From Pseudomonadota bacterium (GTDB lineage Bacteria > Pseudomonadota > Gammaproteobacteria > Burkholderiales > Rhodocyclaceae), in the NCBI GenBank assembly GCA_018241685.1, contig JAFEDJ010000054.1:424298-488297 (forward strand): a DNA stretch of 64,000 bases, given 5' to 3'. Position 1 is the stretch's first letter. Each line of letters opens with the position of its first letter. The notes beneath the pieces are model-generated. The model had not been told where the DNA came from. It saw only the letters and a program-made list of their open reading frames with translations, and did not search any database. The position numbers were made by a program, and so were the translations under genes. Shown here piece by piece: positions 48,153 to 56,079 of this stretch.

Positions 48153-49006
48153 CCGCCAGCATCGACATCCGCGACGCCTTCAAGACCTTCGGCCACGGCC
48201 CCCAGGCCATCCACGCGCTGGAGCATGCCAAGCTGGCGATCCGCCCCAACGAGTTCGTCACCTTCGTCGGCGCCTCCGGCTGCGGCAAATCCACGCTGCT
48301 GCGCATGATCTGCGGGCTGGAGAGCCTCAGCCGCGGCAGCATCGCGGTGAACGGCCAGCCCATCGCCGGCCCCGGCGTGGACCGGGCCATGGTGTTCCAG
48401 CACTACAGCCTCTACCCGTGGCTGACGGTCACCCAGAACATCAAGTTCTGCCGCCAGCTCAAGGCCCACACCCGCGACCGGACCTCGGCCGACGTGGAGA
48501 AGGCCGCCGGCCGCGCCGATGCGCTGATCCGCCTGATGGGCCTCAGCCACGTCGCCGATGCCTACCCCAGCCAGCTGTCGGGCGGCATGCAGCAGCGCGT
48601 GGCGATCGCCCGCGCGCTGATGAGCCGGCCGCCGATCCTGCTGATGGACGAGCCCTTCGGCGCGCTGGACGCCCAGACCCGCGAGGTGATGCACGACCTC
48701 ATCCGCCACGTGCACCGCATGGAAGGCAGCACCATCGTGTTCGTCACCCATGACGTGGAAGAGGCCATCTACCTGGGCCAGCGCATCGTGCTGATGGCGC
48801 CGCGCCCCGGCCGCATCGACACCCTCTACGACGTGCCCCTGCCCGCCGAGCGGCACCAGGACATGAAGCTCACCCCCGAGTTTCTCGCCTTGAAGCGCGA
48901 GATCCTGGAACGCATCCGCGAGACCTCCGGCATGAAAACCGACCTTGAGCAGCTCGCCCGCCTCAACGCCGACGTCGGCGCCGACGCTGCCCTCACCACG
49001 GACTGA
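48149..49006 (+). CDS. ABC transporter ATP-binding protein, guanidine operon
   Basis: 285 residues. Walker A GASGCGKST, Q-loop FQHYSLYPW, signature LSGGMQQRVAIARAL, Walker B ILLMDEPFGALD, and H-loop VTHDVEEA. A C-terminal extension of about 50 residues follows the ATPase core (ERHQDMKLTPEFLALKREILERIRE). Energises the permease 47328-48152. Confidence 0.94.
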   Translation: MTASIDIRDAFKTFGHGPQAIHALEHAKLAIRPNEFVTFVGASGCGKSTLLRMICGLESLSRGSIAVNGQPIAGPGVDRAMVFQHYSLYPWLTVTQNIKFCRQLKAHTRDRTSADVEKAAGRADALIRLMGLSHVADAYPSQLSGGMQQRVAIARALMSRPPILLMDEPFGALDAQTREVMHDLIRHVHRMEGSTIVFVTHDVEEAIYLGQRIVLMAPRPGRIDTLYDVPLPAERHQDMKLTPEFLALKREILERIRETSGMKTDLEQLARLNADVGADAALTTD

Positions 49007-49011
49007 AGCCC

Positions 49012-49800
49012 ATGAACGCCCTGCTCACCCCCACCGACACCGTCGACGTGGACACCCGCTGGCAACAGCTCGCCGCCGACCTGCCGGAAGACAAGATCCT
49101 GTTCTCCGACGTGGTCCCCGGCGGCTGCCACTGGTCGTGGCAGCTGCCCCGCGGCACCACGCTGCGCCTGGTTGCCCAGGCCGCCGGTGCCAACCTGTCG
49201 ATGGTGCTCTACAACGCCCGCCAGCCGCTCGAGCGCTACAACATGCCGGACTCCCTCAAGGCCCAGCACACCGCCCACTACGGCCGCGGCCACGTGCTGA
49301 TGAGCGACATGGGCTGCGCGATGGCCTCCATCACCGCCGACAGCCTGGGCTGGCACGACCCCCTCGGCCTGCTGCTCGACGCCCCGCGCATGCACGAGAA
49401 GTACGGCCAGCACCCCTACCAGCAGTACCGCAACGGCATGTACCGCGCCGGCCGCGACGGCCTGCTGATCGAGATCGGCAAGTACGGCCTGCGCCGCCGC
49501 GACCTGGTGGCGCCGGTGAACTTCTTCAGCAAGGTCAGCGTGAACGAGGAAGGCCGCTTCCACTTCCAGCCCAATCACGCGCCGGCCGGCGCGATGGTGG
49601 AAGTGCGCCTCGACATGGACGTGATCGTCGCCGTGTCCGCCGCGCCGCACCCCCTCGACCCGCGCCCGGACTACGCGCCCGCGCCGGTGGGCATCGTCGC
49701 CTGGCGCTCCGGCCCGGCGGCGGCGGACGACGTGTGCCGCCAGTTCCGCCCGGAAGGTGCCCGCGCGCTGCACAACACCGACCTGCACTACCTGGCCTGA
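49012..49800 (+). CDS. Carboxyguanidine deiminase subunit (DUF1989; UAAP1-type)
   Basis: 262 residues of DUF1989, annotated in many genomes as urea carboxylase-associated protein. Seen: FSDVVPGGCHWSWQLPRGTTLRL, SMVLYNARQPLERYN, GHVLMSDMGCAMASITADSLGWHD with cysteine and histidine residues that could bind a metal. Paired DUF1989 proteins next to this carboxylase are known to deiminate carboxyguanidine to allophanate (CgdAB). It starts five bases after the ABC ATPase gene. I do not assign A or B. Confidence 0.88.
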   Translation: MNALLTPTDTVDVDTRWQQLAADLPEDKILFSDVVPGGCHWSWQLPRGTTLRLVAQAAGANLSMVLYNARQPLERYNMPDSLKAQHTAHYGRGHVLMSDMGCAMASITADSLGWHDPLGLLLDAPRMHEKYGQHPYQQYRNGMYRAGRDGLLIEIGKYGLRRRDLVAPVNFFSKVSVNEEGRFHFQPNHAPAGAMVEVRLDMDVIVAVSAAPHPLDPRPDYAPAPVGIVAWRSGPAAADDVCRQFRPEGARALHNTDLHYLA

Positions 49801-49810
49801 GGAGACCGCC

Positions 49811-50464
49811 ATGACCGCCACCGCCATCCGCCTCCGGGAAAGCGAACTTGACCCGGCCCGGGCCGTCACCGACGTGGTGCTGCCCGCCGGCGAACCCTGG
49901 CTGCACGAGGTGAAGCAGGGCCAGACCCTGCGCATCGTCGACCTGCACGGCAACCAGGCCGCCGACGTGATCTTCTACAACCGCTACGACACCGACGAGC
50001 ACTACAGCGCCACCCAGACCCTGCTGCAGCAGGGCGGCATCTACCTCACCACCGGCTCGGTGCTGATGAGCAACGAAGGCCGCCCGATGCTGACCCTCGT
50101 CGCCGACACCTGCGGCCGCCACGACACGCTGGGTGGCGCCTGCGCCGCCGAGAGCAACACGGTGCGCTACGCGCTGCACAAGAAATACATGCACAGCTGC
50201 CGCGACAACTACCTGCTGGCCATCCAGCACTCCGACTCCGGCCTCACCAAGGCCGACCTGGTGCCCAACGTCAATTTCTTCATGAACGTGCCGGTCACCG
50301 CCGACGGCGGCCTCAAGTTCGACGACGGTGTATCCGGCCCCGGCAAATACGTCGAGCTGCGCGCCGAGATGGACCTGTGGGTGCTGGTCTCCAACTGTCC
50401 GCAGCTCAACAACCCCTGCAACGCCTACAACCCGACCCCGGTGCAGTTCCTGATCTGGGAGTGA
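49811..50464 (+). CDS. Carboxyguanidine deiminase subunit (DUF1989; UAAP2-type)
   Basis: 217 residues, second DUF1989 protein, paralogous in layout to the preceding gene: WLHEVKQGQTLRIVDLHGNQAADVIFYN, GSVLMSNEGRPMLTLVADTCGRHDTLGGACAAESN (Cys/His-rich metal-binding type region), VNFFMNVPVTADGGL. Likely forms the heteromeric deiminase with 49012-49800, releasing ammonia from carboxyguanidine. ATG 49811 has GAGGAGACCGCC upstream. Confidence 0.9.
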   Translation: MTATAIRLRESELDPARAVTDVVLPAGEPWLHEVKQGQTLRIVDLHGNQAADVIFYNRYDTDEHYSATQTLLQQGGIYLTTGSVLMSNEGRPMLTLVADTCGRHDTLGGACAAESNTVRYALHKKYMHSCRDNYLLAIQHSDSGLTKADLVPNVNFFMNVPVTADGGLKFDDGVSGPGKYVELRAEMDLWVLVSNCPQLNNPCNAYNPTPVQFLIWE

Positions 50465-50505
50465 CGACCCCCGAGGGCCGGGCCCGGCCCAACCCCCAAG
50501 GGGGG

Positions 50506-50542
50506 CGCAAGAAAACTTGGGGCGGCCCGGCATTTTCTTGCG
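50506..50542. repeat. Intra-operon inverted repeat
   Basis: CGCAAGAAAA (50506-50515) and TTTTCTTGCG (50533-50542) are perfect complements around a 17-base GC-rich loop, in the 196-base gap inside the operon. Flanked by runs of C and G (AACCCCCAAGGGGGG) that add further stem potential. May be a processing or attenuation hairpin, or a dispersed repeat common in betaproteobacteria. Confidence 0.6.
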
Positions 50543-50660
50543 GCCTGCCAAGGCCACGCTGTATCGACCATCAACCGGCACTCGCCGGCCCCCGGGACGA
50601 CCCGGGCGGACAGGATGACCGGGCGGGACGACCCGCCCCCTCGCTCCGAGAGCCTCCACC

Positions 50661-53600
50661 ATGTTCAGCAAAGTCCTCATCGCCAACCGGGGCGCCATCG
50701 CCTGCCGGGTGATCCGCACGCTCAAGAAGCTCGGCATCGCCTCGGTGGCCGTGCATTCCGAAGCCGACGCCAACTCCCTGCACGTCAGCCTCGCCGACGA
50801 GGCGGTGTGCATCGGCCCGGCCCCCGCCGCCGAGAGCTACCTCAAGGCCGACACCATCCTCGCCGCGGCCCGTGCCAGCGGCGCCCAGGCGATCCACCCG
50901 GGCTACGGCTTCCTGTCCGAGAACCCGGACTTCGCCGACGCCTGCGAGGCCGCCGGCATCGCCTTCATCGGCCCAACCCGCGCCCAGATGCTGGCCTTCG
51001 GCCTCAAGCACACCGCCCGCGAGCTGGCCGAGCAGGCCGGCGTGCCGCTGCTGCCCGGCAGCGGCCTGCTGTCCGGCGTCGACGAGGCACGCCGCGAGGC
51101 CGCCCGCATCGGCTACCCGGTGATGCTCAAGAGCACAGCCGGCGGCGGCGGCATCGGCATGCGCCTGATCGGCGGCGAGGCCGAGCTGGATGAGGCCTAC
51201 GCGTCGGTGGACCGGCTGGCCCGCGCCAACTTCAAGGAAGCCGGCATCTACCTCGAGAAGTACGTCACCGCCGCCCGACACATCGAGGTGCAGGTCTTCG
51301 GCGATGGCCGTGGCCGCGTGCTGGCCCTGGGCGAGCGGGACTGCTCGGTGCAGCGCCGCAACCAGAAGGTCATCGAGGAAACCCCGGCGCCGGGCCTGTC
51401 CGCCGCCCAGCGCGCCGGGCTGGCCGCCACCGCGGTGCGCCTGATGGAGTCCATCGCCTACCGCTCGGCCGGCACCGTCGAGTTCGTGATGGACGCCGAC
51501 AGCGGCGCCTTCTACTTTCTGGAGGTGAACACCCGCCTGCAGGTGGAACACGGCGTCACCGAGGAAGTGACCGGCACCGACCTGGTGGAATGGATGGTCC
51601 TGCTCGCCTCCGGCGACCTGGCGCTGCCCGCCGCCGCACCGCGGCCGCAGGGCGCGTCCATCCAGGTGCGCCTGTACGCCGAGGACCCGGCCAAGAACTT
51701 CCAGCCGTCGTCAGGCCTGCTCACCGAAGTGCGCTTTCCGCCCGGCGTACGCGTCGAAACCGCCGTCGCCACCGGCTCGGAAGTGCCGCCCTATTACGAC
51801 CCGATGGTCGCCAAGATCATCGTCCATGCGGACAGCCGGGAAGCCGCCACCGACAAGCTGATCGCCGCGCTGGACGCCACCCGCGTGTACGGCATCGAGA
51901 CCAACCGCGCCTACCTGCGCCAGATCCTCGACGGCGAGGTGTTCCGCGCCGGCCGCCAGACCACCCGCTACCTCAATACCTTCGACTACCGCCCGGCCAC
52001 CTTCGACGTGCTGGAGCCCGGCGTGCAGACCTCGGTGCAGGACTGGCCCGGCCGCGTCGGCTACTGGGACGTGGGCGTGCCGCCGTCCGGCCCGATGGAC
52101 GACCTCGCCCTGCGCGCCGCCAATCGCCTGGTCGGGAACCCGGAAGGCGCCGCCGGCCTGGAATGCACGATGAGCGGCCCGACCCTGCGCTTCAACTGCG
52201 ACACGGTGATCGCCCTCACCGGCGCGCCCACCGCCGCCACGCTGGACGGCGTGCCGCTGGCCTGGTGGCAGGCCCACGCGGTGAAGGCCGGCGCCACGCT
52301 GAAGGTCGGCGCCGTCACCGACGCCGGCTGCCGCAGCTACCTGGCGATCGCCGGCGGCATCGACGTGCCCGACTACCTGGGCAGCCGGTCCACCTTCACC
52401 CTCGGCCAGTTCGGCGGCCACGCCGGGCGCTGCCTGCGCCTCGGCGACGTGCTGGCGATCCAGCCCACCACCGCCCTGCCCGCGCCCGTCGAGCTGCAGC
52501 CACCCGTCTACGGCCACCACTGGGAAGTGGCGGTGCTGTACGGCCCCCACGGCGCACCGGACTTCTTCACCGATCCGGACATCGCCGGCTTCTTCGCCAC
52601 CGACTGGGAAATCCACTACAACTCCAGCCGCACCGGCGTGCGCCTGATCGGGCCCAAGCCCGAGTGGGCGCGGACCGACGGCGGCGAGGCCGGCCTGCAC
52701 CCGTCCAACATCCACGACAACGCCTACGCCATCGGCGCCATCGACTTCACCGGCGACATGCCGGTGATCCTCGGCCCGGACGGCCCCAGCCTGGGCGGCT
52801 TCGTGTGCCCGGCGGTGGTGATCCAGGCCGACCTGTGGAAACTCGGCCAGCTGCGCCCCGGCGACACGCTGCGCTTCGTGCCGGTCAGCGCGGCCACTGC
52901 GGCACGGCGCCTGGCCGCTGCCGACGCGGCACTGGCCCATGCCGACGGGCCCCCCGCGCTGCCGGTGATCGCCGAGCCGGACACCGTCACCACGCCGGTG
53001 CTGGCCGAGCTGCCGGCCGCCGGCGAGCGCCCCCGCGTGGTCTATCGCCAGGCCGGCGACGCCTACCTGCTGGTCGAATACGGCCCGCTGGTGCTCGACC
53101 TGGAACTGCGCTTCCGCGTGCATGCGCTGATGGACTGGCTGAAGGCCCATCCCCAGCCGGGCATCATCGACCTGACCCCCGGCATCCGGTCCCTGCAGCT
53201 GCACTTCGACGCCCGCCGCACCGACCGCGCCGCGCTGCTCGCCGCGCTGCAGGCGGCCGAAGACGCGCTGCCGGCCATCGACGACATGGAAGTGCCGAGC
53301 CGCACGGTGTACCTGCCGCTGTCCTGGGACGACCCGGCAACCAAGCTGGCCATCGACAAGTACATGCAGTCGGTGCGCAAGGACGCCCCCTGGTGCCCGT
53401 CCAACATCGAGTTCATCCGCCGCATCAACGGGCTGGATTCCATCGACGACGTGTATCGCACCGTCTTCGACGCCAGCTACCTGGTGCTGGGCCTCGGCGA
53501 CGTGTACCTCGGCGCGCCGGTGGCCACGCCGATGGACCCGCGCCACCGCCTCGTCACCACCAAGTACAACCCGGCCCGCACCTGGACGCCGGAGAACGCG

Positions 53601-54266
53601 GTGGGCATCGGCGGCGCCTACATGTGCGTGTATGGCATGGAAGGCCCCGGCGGCTACCAGTTCGTCGGCCGCACGGTGCAGATGTGGAACCGCTGGAACC
53701 ACGGCGCCCGCGGCACCGAGCAGTTCGACAAGCCCTGGCTGCTGCGCTTCTTCGACCAGGTGCGCTTCGTGCCGGTGGGTGAGGAAGAACTGCTGCAGCT
53801 GCGCAAGGACTTCGCCGCCGGCCGTGCCCGCCTGCGCATCGAGGACGGCGTGTTCCGCCTGGCCGACTACCGGCGCTTCCTGGCCGACAACGCCGCCCCC
53901 ATCGGCGCCTTCAAGGCCCGCCAGCAGGCCGCCTTCGAGGCCGAGCGGGAACGCTGGAAGGCCGCCGGCCAGGCCGAGTACATCAGCGAGGCCGACATCG
54001 CCGCAGCGGCGGCCGATTCCGAGCTGGACCTGCCGGAAGGCGCCCAGTTGGTGGCCAGCTACGTGCCCGGCAACATCTGGAAGCTGCTCGTCGAAGCCGG
54101 CCAGCACGTGAAGGCCGGCGACCCGCTGGCGGTCGTCGAGTCCATGAAGATGGAATTCACCGTGACCGCCCCCGCCGACGGCGAGGTCCTCCAGCTGCTG
54201 TGCCGCGAAGCCAGCCCCGTCGCCGCCGGCCAGGATCTGCTGATCCTGCGCACCGCCACCCACTGA
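50661..54266 (+). CDS. uca: Guanidine carboxylase (annotated as urea carboxylase)
   Basis: 1201-residue biotin-dependent carboxylase. Biotin carboxylase domain at about 1-450 (IANRGAIACRVIRTL, KSTAGGGGIGMR, FLEVNTRLQVEHGVTE). The carboxyltransferase region at about 460-1110 contains allophanate hydrolase subunit 2- and 1-like parts (VQTSVQDWPGRVGYWDVGVPPSGPMD, and IEFIRRINGLDSIDDVYRTVFDASYLVLGLGDVYLGAP). The C-terminal biotinyl domain carries ESMKME with Lys1163. The riboswitch and DUF1989 neighbours point to guanidine rather than urea as the substrate, giving carboxyguanidine. Confidence 0.93.
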   Translation: MFSKVLIANRGAIACRVIRTLKKLGIASVAVHSEADANSLHVSLADEAVCIGPAPAAESYLKADTILAAARASGAQAIHPGYGFLSENPDFADACEAAGIAFIGPTRAQMLAFGLKHTARELAEQAGVPLLPGSGLLSGVDEARREAARIGYPVMLKSTAGGGGIGMRLIGGEAELDEAYASVDRLARANFKEAGIYLEKYVTAARHIEVQVFGDGRGRVLALGERDCSVQRRNQKVIEETPAPGLSAAQRAGLAATAVRLMESIAYRSAGTVEFVMDADSGAFYFLEVNTRLQVEHGVTEEVTGTDLVEWMVLLASGDLALPAAAPRPQGASIQVRLYAEDPAKNFQPSSGLLTEVRFPPGVRVETAVATGSEVPPYYDPMVAKIIVHADSREAATDKLIAALDATRVYGIETNRAYLRQILDGEVFRAGRQTTRYLNTFDYRPATFDVLEPGVQTSVQDWPGRVGYWDVGVPPSGPMDDLALRAANRLVGNPEGAAGLECTMSGPTLRFNCDTVIALTGAPTAATLDGVPLAWWQAHAVKAGATLKVGAVTDAGCRSYLAIAGGIDVPDYLGSRSTFTLGQFGGHAGRCLRLGDVLAIQPTTALPAPVELQPPVYGHHWEVAVLYGPHGAPDFFTDPDIAGFFATDWEIHYNSSRTGVRLIGPKPEWARTDGGEAGLHPSNIHDNAYAIGAIDFTGDMPVILGPDGPSLGGFVCPAVVIQADLWKLGQLRPGDTLRFVPVSAATAARRLAAADAALAHADGPPALPVIAEPDTVTTPVLAELPAAGERPRVVYRQAGDAYLLVEYGPLVLDLELRFRVHALMDWLKAHPQPGIIDLTPGIRSLQLHFDARRTDRAALLAALQAAEDALPAIDDMEVPSRTVYLPLSWDDPATKLAIDKYMQSVRKDAPWCPSNIEFIRRINGLDSIDDVYRTVFDASYLVLGLGDVYLGAPVATPMDPRHRLVTTKYNPARTWTPENAVGIGGAYMCVYGMEGPGGYQFVGRTVQMWNRWNHGARGTEQFDKPWLLRFFDQVRFVPVGEEELLQLRKDFAAGRARLRIEDGVFRLADYRRFLADNAAPIGAFKARQQAAFEAERERWKAAGQAEYISEADIAAAAADSELDLPEGAQLVASYVPGNIWKLLVEAGQHVKAGDPLAVVESMKMEFTVTAPADGEVLQLLCREASPVAAGQDLLILRTATH

Positions 54267-54276
54267 TTCCGGAGAG

Positions 54277-56079
54277 ATGACCATGCTGCCCAACAGCCTC
54301 GACCTCGCCACACTGGCCGCCGCCTACCGCGCCGGCCTCAAGCCCAGCGCCCTGTTCGCCCACCTCCACGCCCAGGCCGCCGCCGACCCCCACCACGCCT
54401 GGATCAGCCTGCTGCCGGAGGCCGAGCTGCTGGCCCGCGCCCGCGCGCTGGACGCCCAGGACCCGGCCAGCCTACCGCTATATGGCGTGCCCTTCGCGGT
54501 GAAGGACAACATCGACCTGGCCGGCCTGCCGACCACCGCCGGCTGCCCGGACTTCGCCTACGCGCCGCACGCCGACGCGGCGGTGGTGGCACGCCTGATC
54601 GCCGCCGGCGCGATCCCCCTCGGCAAGACCAACCTGGACCAGTTCGCCACCGGCCTCAACGGCACCCGCAGCCCCTACGGCGCCTGCCGCAACGCCTTCC
54701 AGCCGGACTACATCTCCGGCGGCTCCAGCGCCGGCTCGGCGGTCGCCGTGGCGGCCGGCCAGGTGAGCTTTGCGCTGGGCACCGACACCGCCGGCTCCGG
54801 CCGCGTGCCGGCCGCCTTCAACAACCTGGTCGGCCTCAAGCCGAGCTGCGGCCTGCTGTCGTCCACCGGCGTCGTGCCGGCCTGCCGCAGCCTAGACACC
54901 GTCTCGATCTTCGCCCTCACCGCCGCCGACGCCGCCACGCTGTTCGGCATCGCCCGCGGCTTCGACGCAGCCGACACCTACAGCCGCCCGACGGAAGGCC
55001 ACGGGCGGCGCTTCCCGGCCGGCCAGCCCTTCCGCTTCGGCGTGCCGCGCCCAGACCAGCTGGCCTTCTTCGGCGACGCCCACAACGCCGGCCTGTTCGC
55101 CGCCGCTGCGGCCCGCCTGCAAGGCCTCGGCGGCACGCCGGTGGAACTGGACTTCGCGCCCTTCCTGGAAACCGCCCGCCTGCTCTACGGCGGCCCGTGG
55201 GTCGCCGAGCGCTACCACGCGATCCAGGACTTCATCGAGCGCCAGCCGGAATCCGTCTTCCCGGTGACGCGGGCGATCACCCTCAGCGGCGCCAAGCCCA
55301 GTGCGGTGGACGCCTTCGACGCCCAGTACCGGCTGCGCGCCCTCAAGCGCCGCTGCGACGCCGCCTGGCAAGAGGTGGACCTGATCCTCACCCCCACCGC
55401 CGGCTACCACCCGACCATCGCCGCCGTGGAGAACGAGCCGATCCGCATCAACACGGAGCTCGGCCACTACACCAACTTCATGAACCTGCTGGACTACGCC
55501 GCCGTGGCCGTGCCCGCCGCCTTCCGGCCCGACGGCCTGCCCTTCGGCGTGACCCTTTTCGCCCCCGCCCACCAGGACCTGCCGCTGCTCGAACTGGCCG
55601 CCCGCTGGCAGGCCGACACCGGCCTGCCCCTCGGCGCCACCTGCCAGCCGCTGCCCGACCAAGCCTTCCCGGCCATAGCCAGTGCCGACGGCATGGTGCA
55701 GGTCGCCGTCTGCGGCGCCCACCTGTCGGGCCTGCCTCTCAACGGACAGCTCACCCAGCGCGGCGGCCGCCTGCTGCGCAGCGTGCGCTCCGCGCCGGAA
55801 TACCGCTTCTACGCGCTGGCCGGCGGCCCGCCCCAGCGCCCCGGCATGGTCCGCGTGGCGGAAGGCGGCGCCCGCATCGAGATGGAAATCTGGGAACTCC
55901 CCGCCCGCCACTTCGGCAGCTTCGTCGCCGCCATCCCCGCCCCGCTGGGCATCGGCAAGGTGAAACTGGAAGACGGCAGCCAGGTCTGCGGCTTCATCTG
56001 CGAAAGCGGCGGCCTGGCGGGGGCGGAGGACATCACCGGGTACGGCGGGTGGAGGGCGTGGTTGGGGCGCAGGCCTTAA
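54277..56079 (+). CDS. atzF: Allophanate hydrolase
   Basis: 600-residue amidase-signature enzyme splitting allophanate into ammonia and carbon dioxide. Catalytic triad visible: Lys76 in AVKDNID, a Ser in YISGGSSAGSA (about 150-151), and nucleophile Ser174 in TDTAGSGRVPA. A C-terminal domain of about 130 residues (VQVAVCGAHLSGLPLNGQL, PGMVRVAEGGARIEMEIW) matches the AtzF-type extension. Last gene of the operon, ten bases after the carboxylase. Its 3' end overlaps the convergent regulator gene by three bases. Confidence 0.94.
   Translation: MTMLPNSLDLATLAAAYRAGLKPSALFAHLHAQAAADPHHAWISLLPEAELLARARALDAQDPASLPLYGVPFAVKDNIDLAGLPTTAGCPDFAYAPHADAAVVARLIAAGAIPLGKTNLDQFATGLNGTRSPYGACRNAFQPDYISGGSSAGSAVAVAAGQVSFALGTDTAGSGRVPAAFNNLVGLKPSCGLLSSTGVVPACRSLDTVSIFALTAADAATLFGIARGFDAADTYSRPTEGHGRRFPAGQPFRFGVPRPDQLAFFGDAHNAGLFAAAAARLQGLGGTPVELDFAPFLETARLLYGGPWVAERYHAIQDFIERQPESVFPVTRAITLSGAKPSAVDAFDAQYRLRALKRRCDAAWQEVDLILTPTAGYHPTIAAVENEPIRINTELGHYTNFMNLLDYAAVAVPAAFRPDGLPFGVTLFAPAHQDLPLLELAARWQADTGLPLGATCQPLPDQAFPAIASADGMVQVAVCGAHLSGLPLNGQLTQRGGRLLRSVRSAPEYRFYALAGGPPQRPGMVRVAEGGARIEMEIWELPARHFGSFVAAIPAPLGIGKVKLEDGSQVCGFICESGGLAGAEDITGYGGWRAWLGRRP

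Noticed and set aside
49012..56079. Urea degradation operon
   Set aside because: The guanidine-I riboswitch and paired DUF1989 genes fit guanidine; no urease or urea transporter genes are present.
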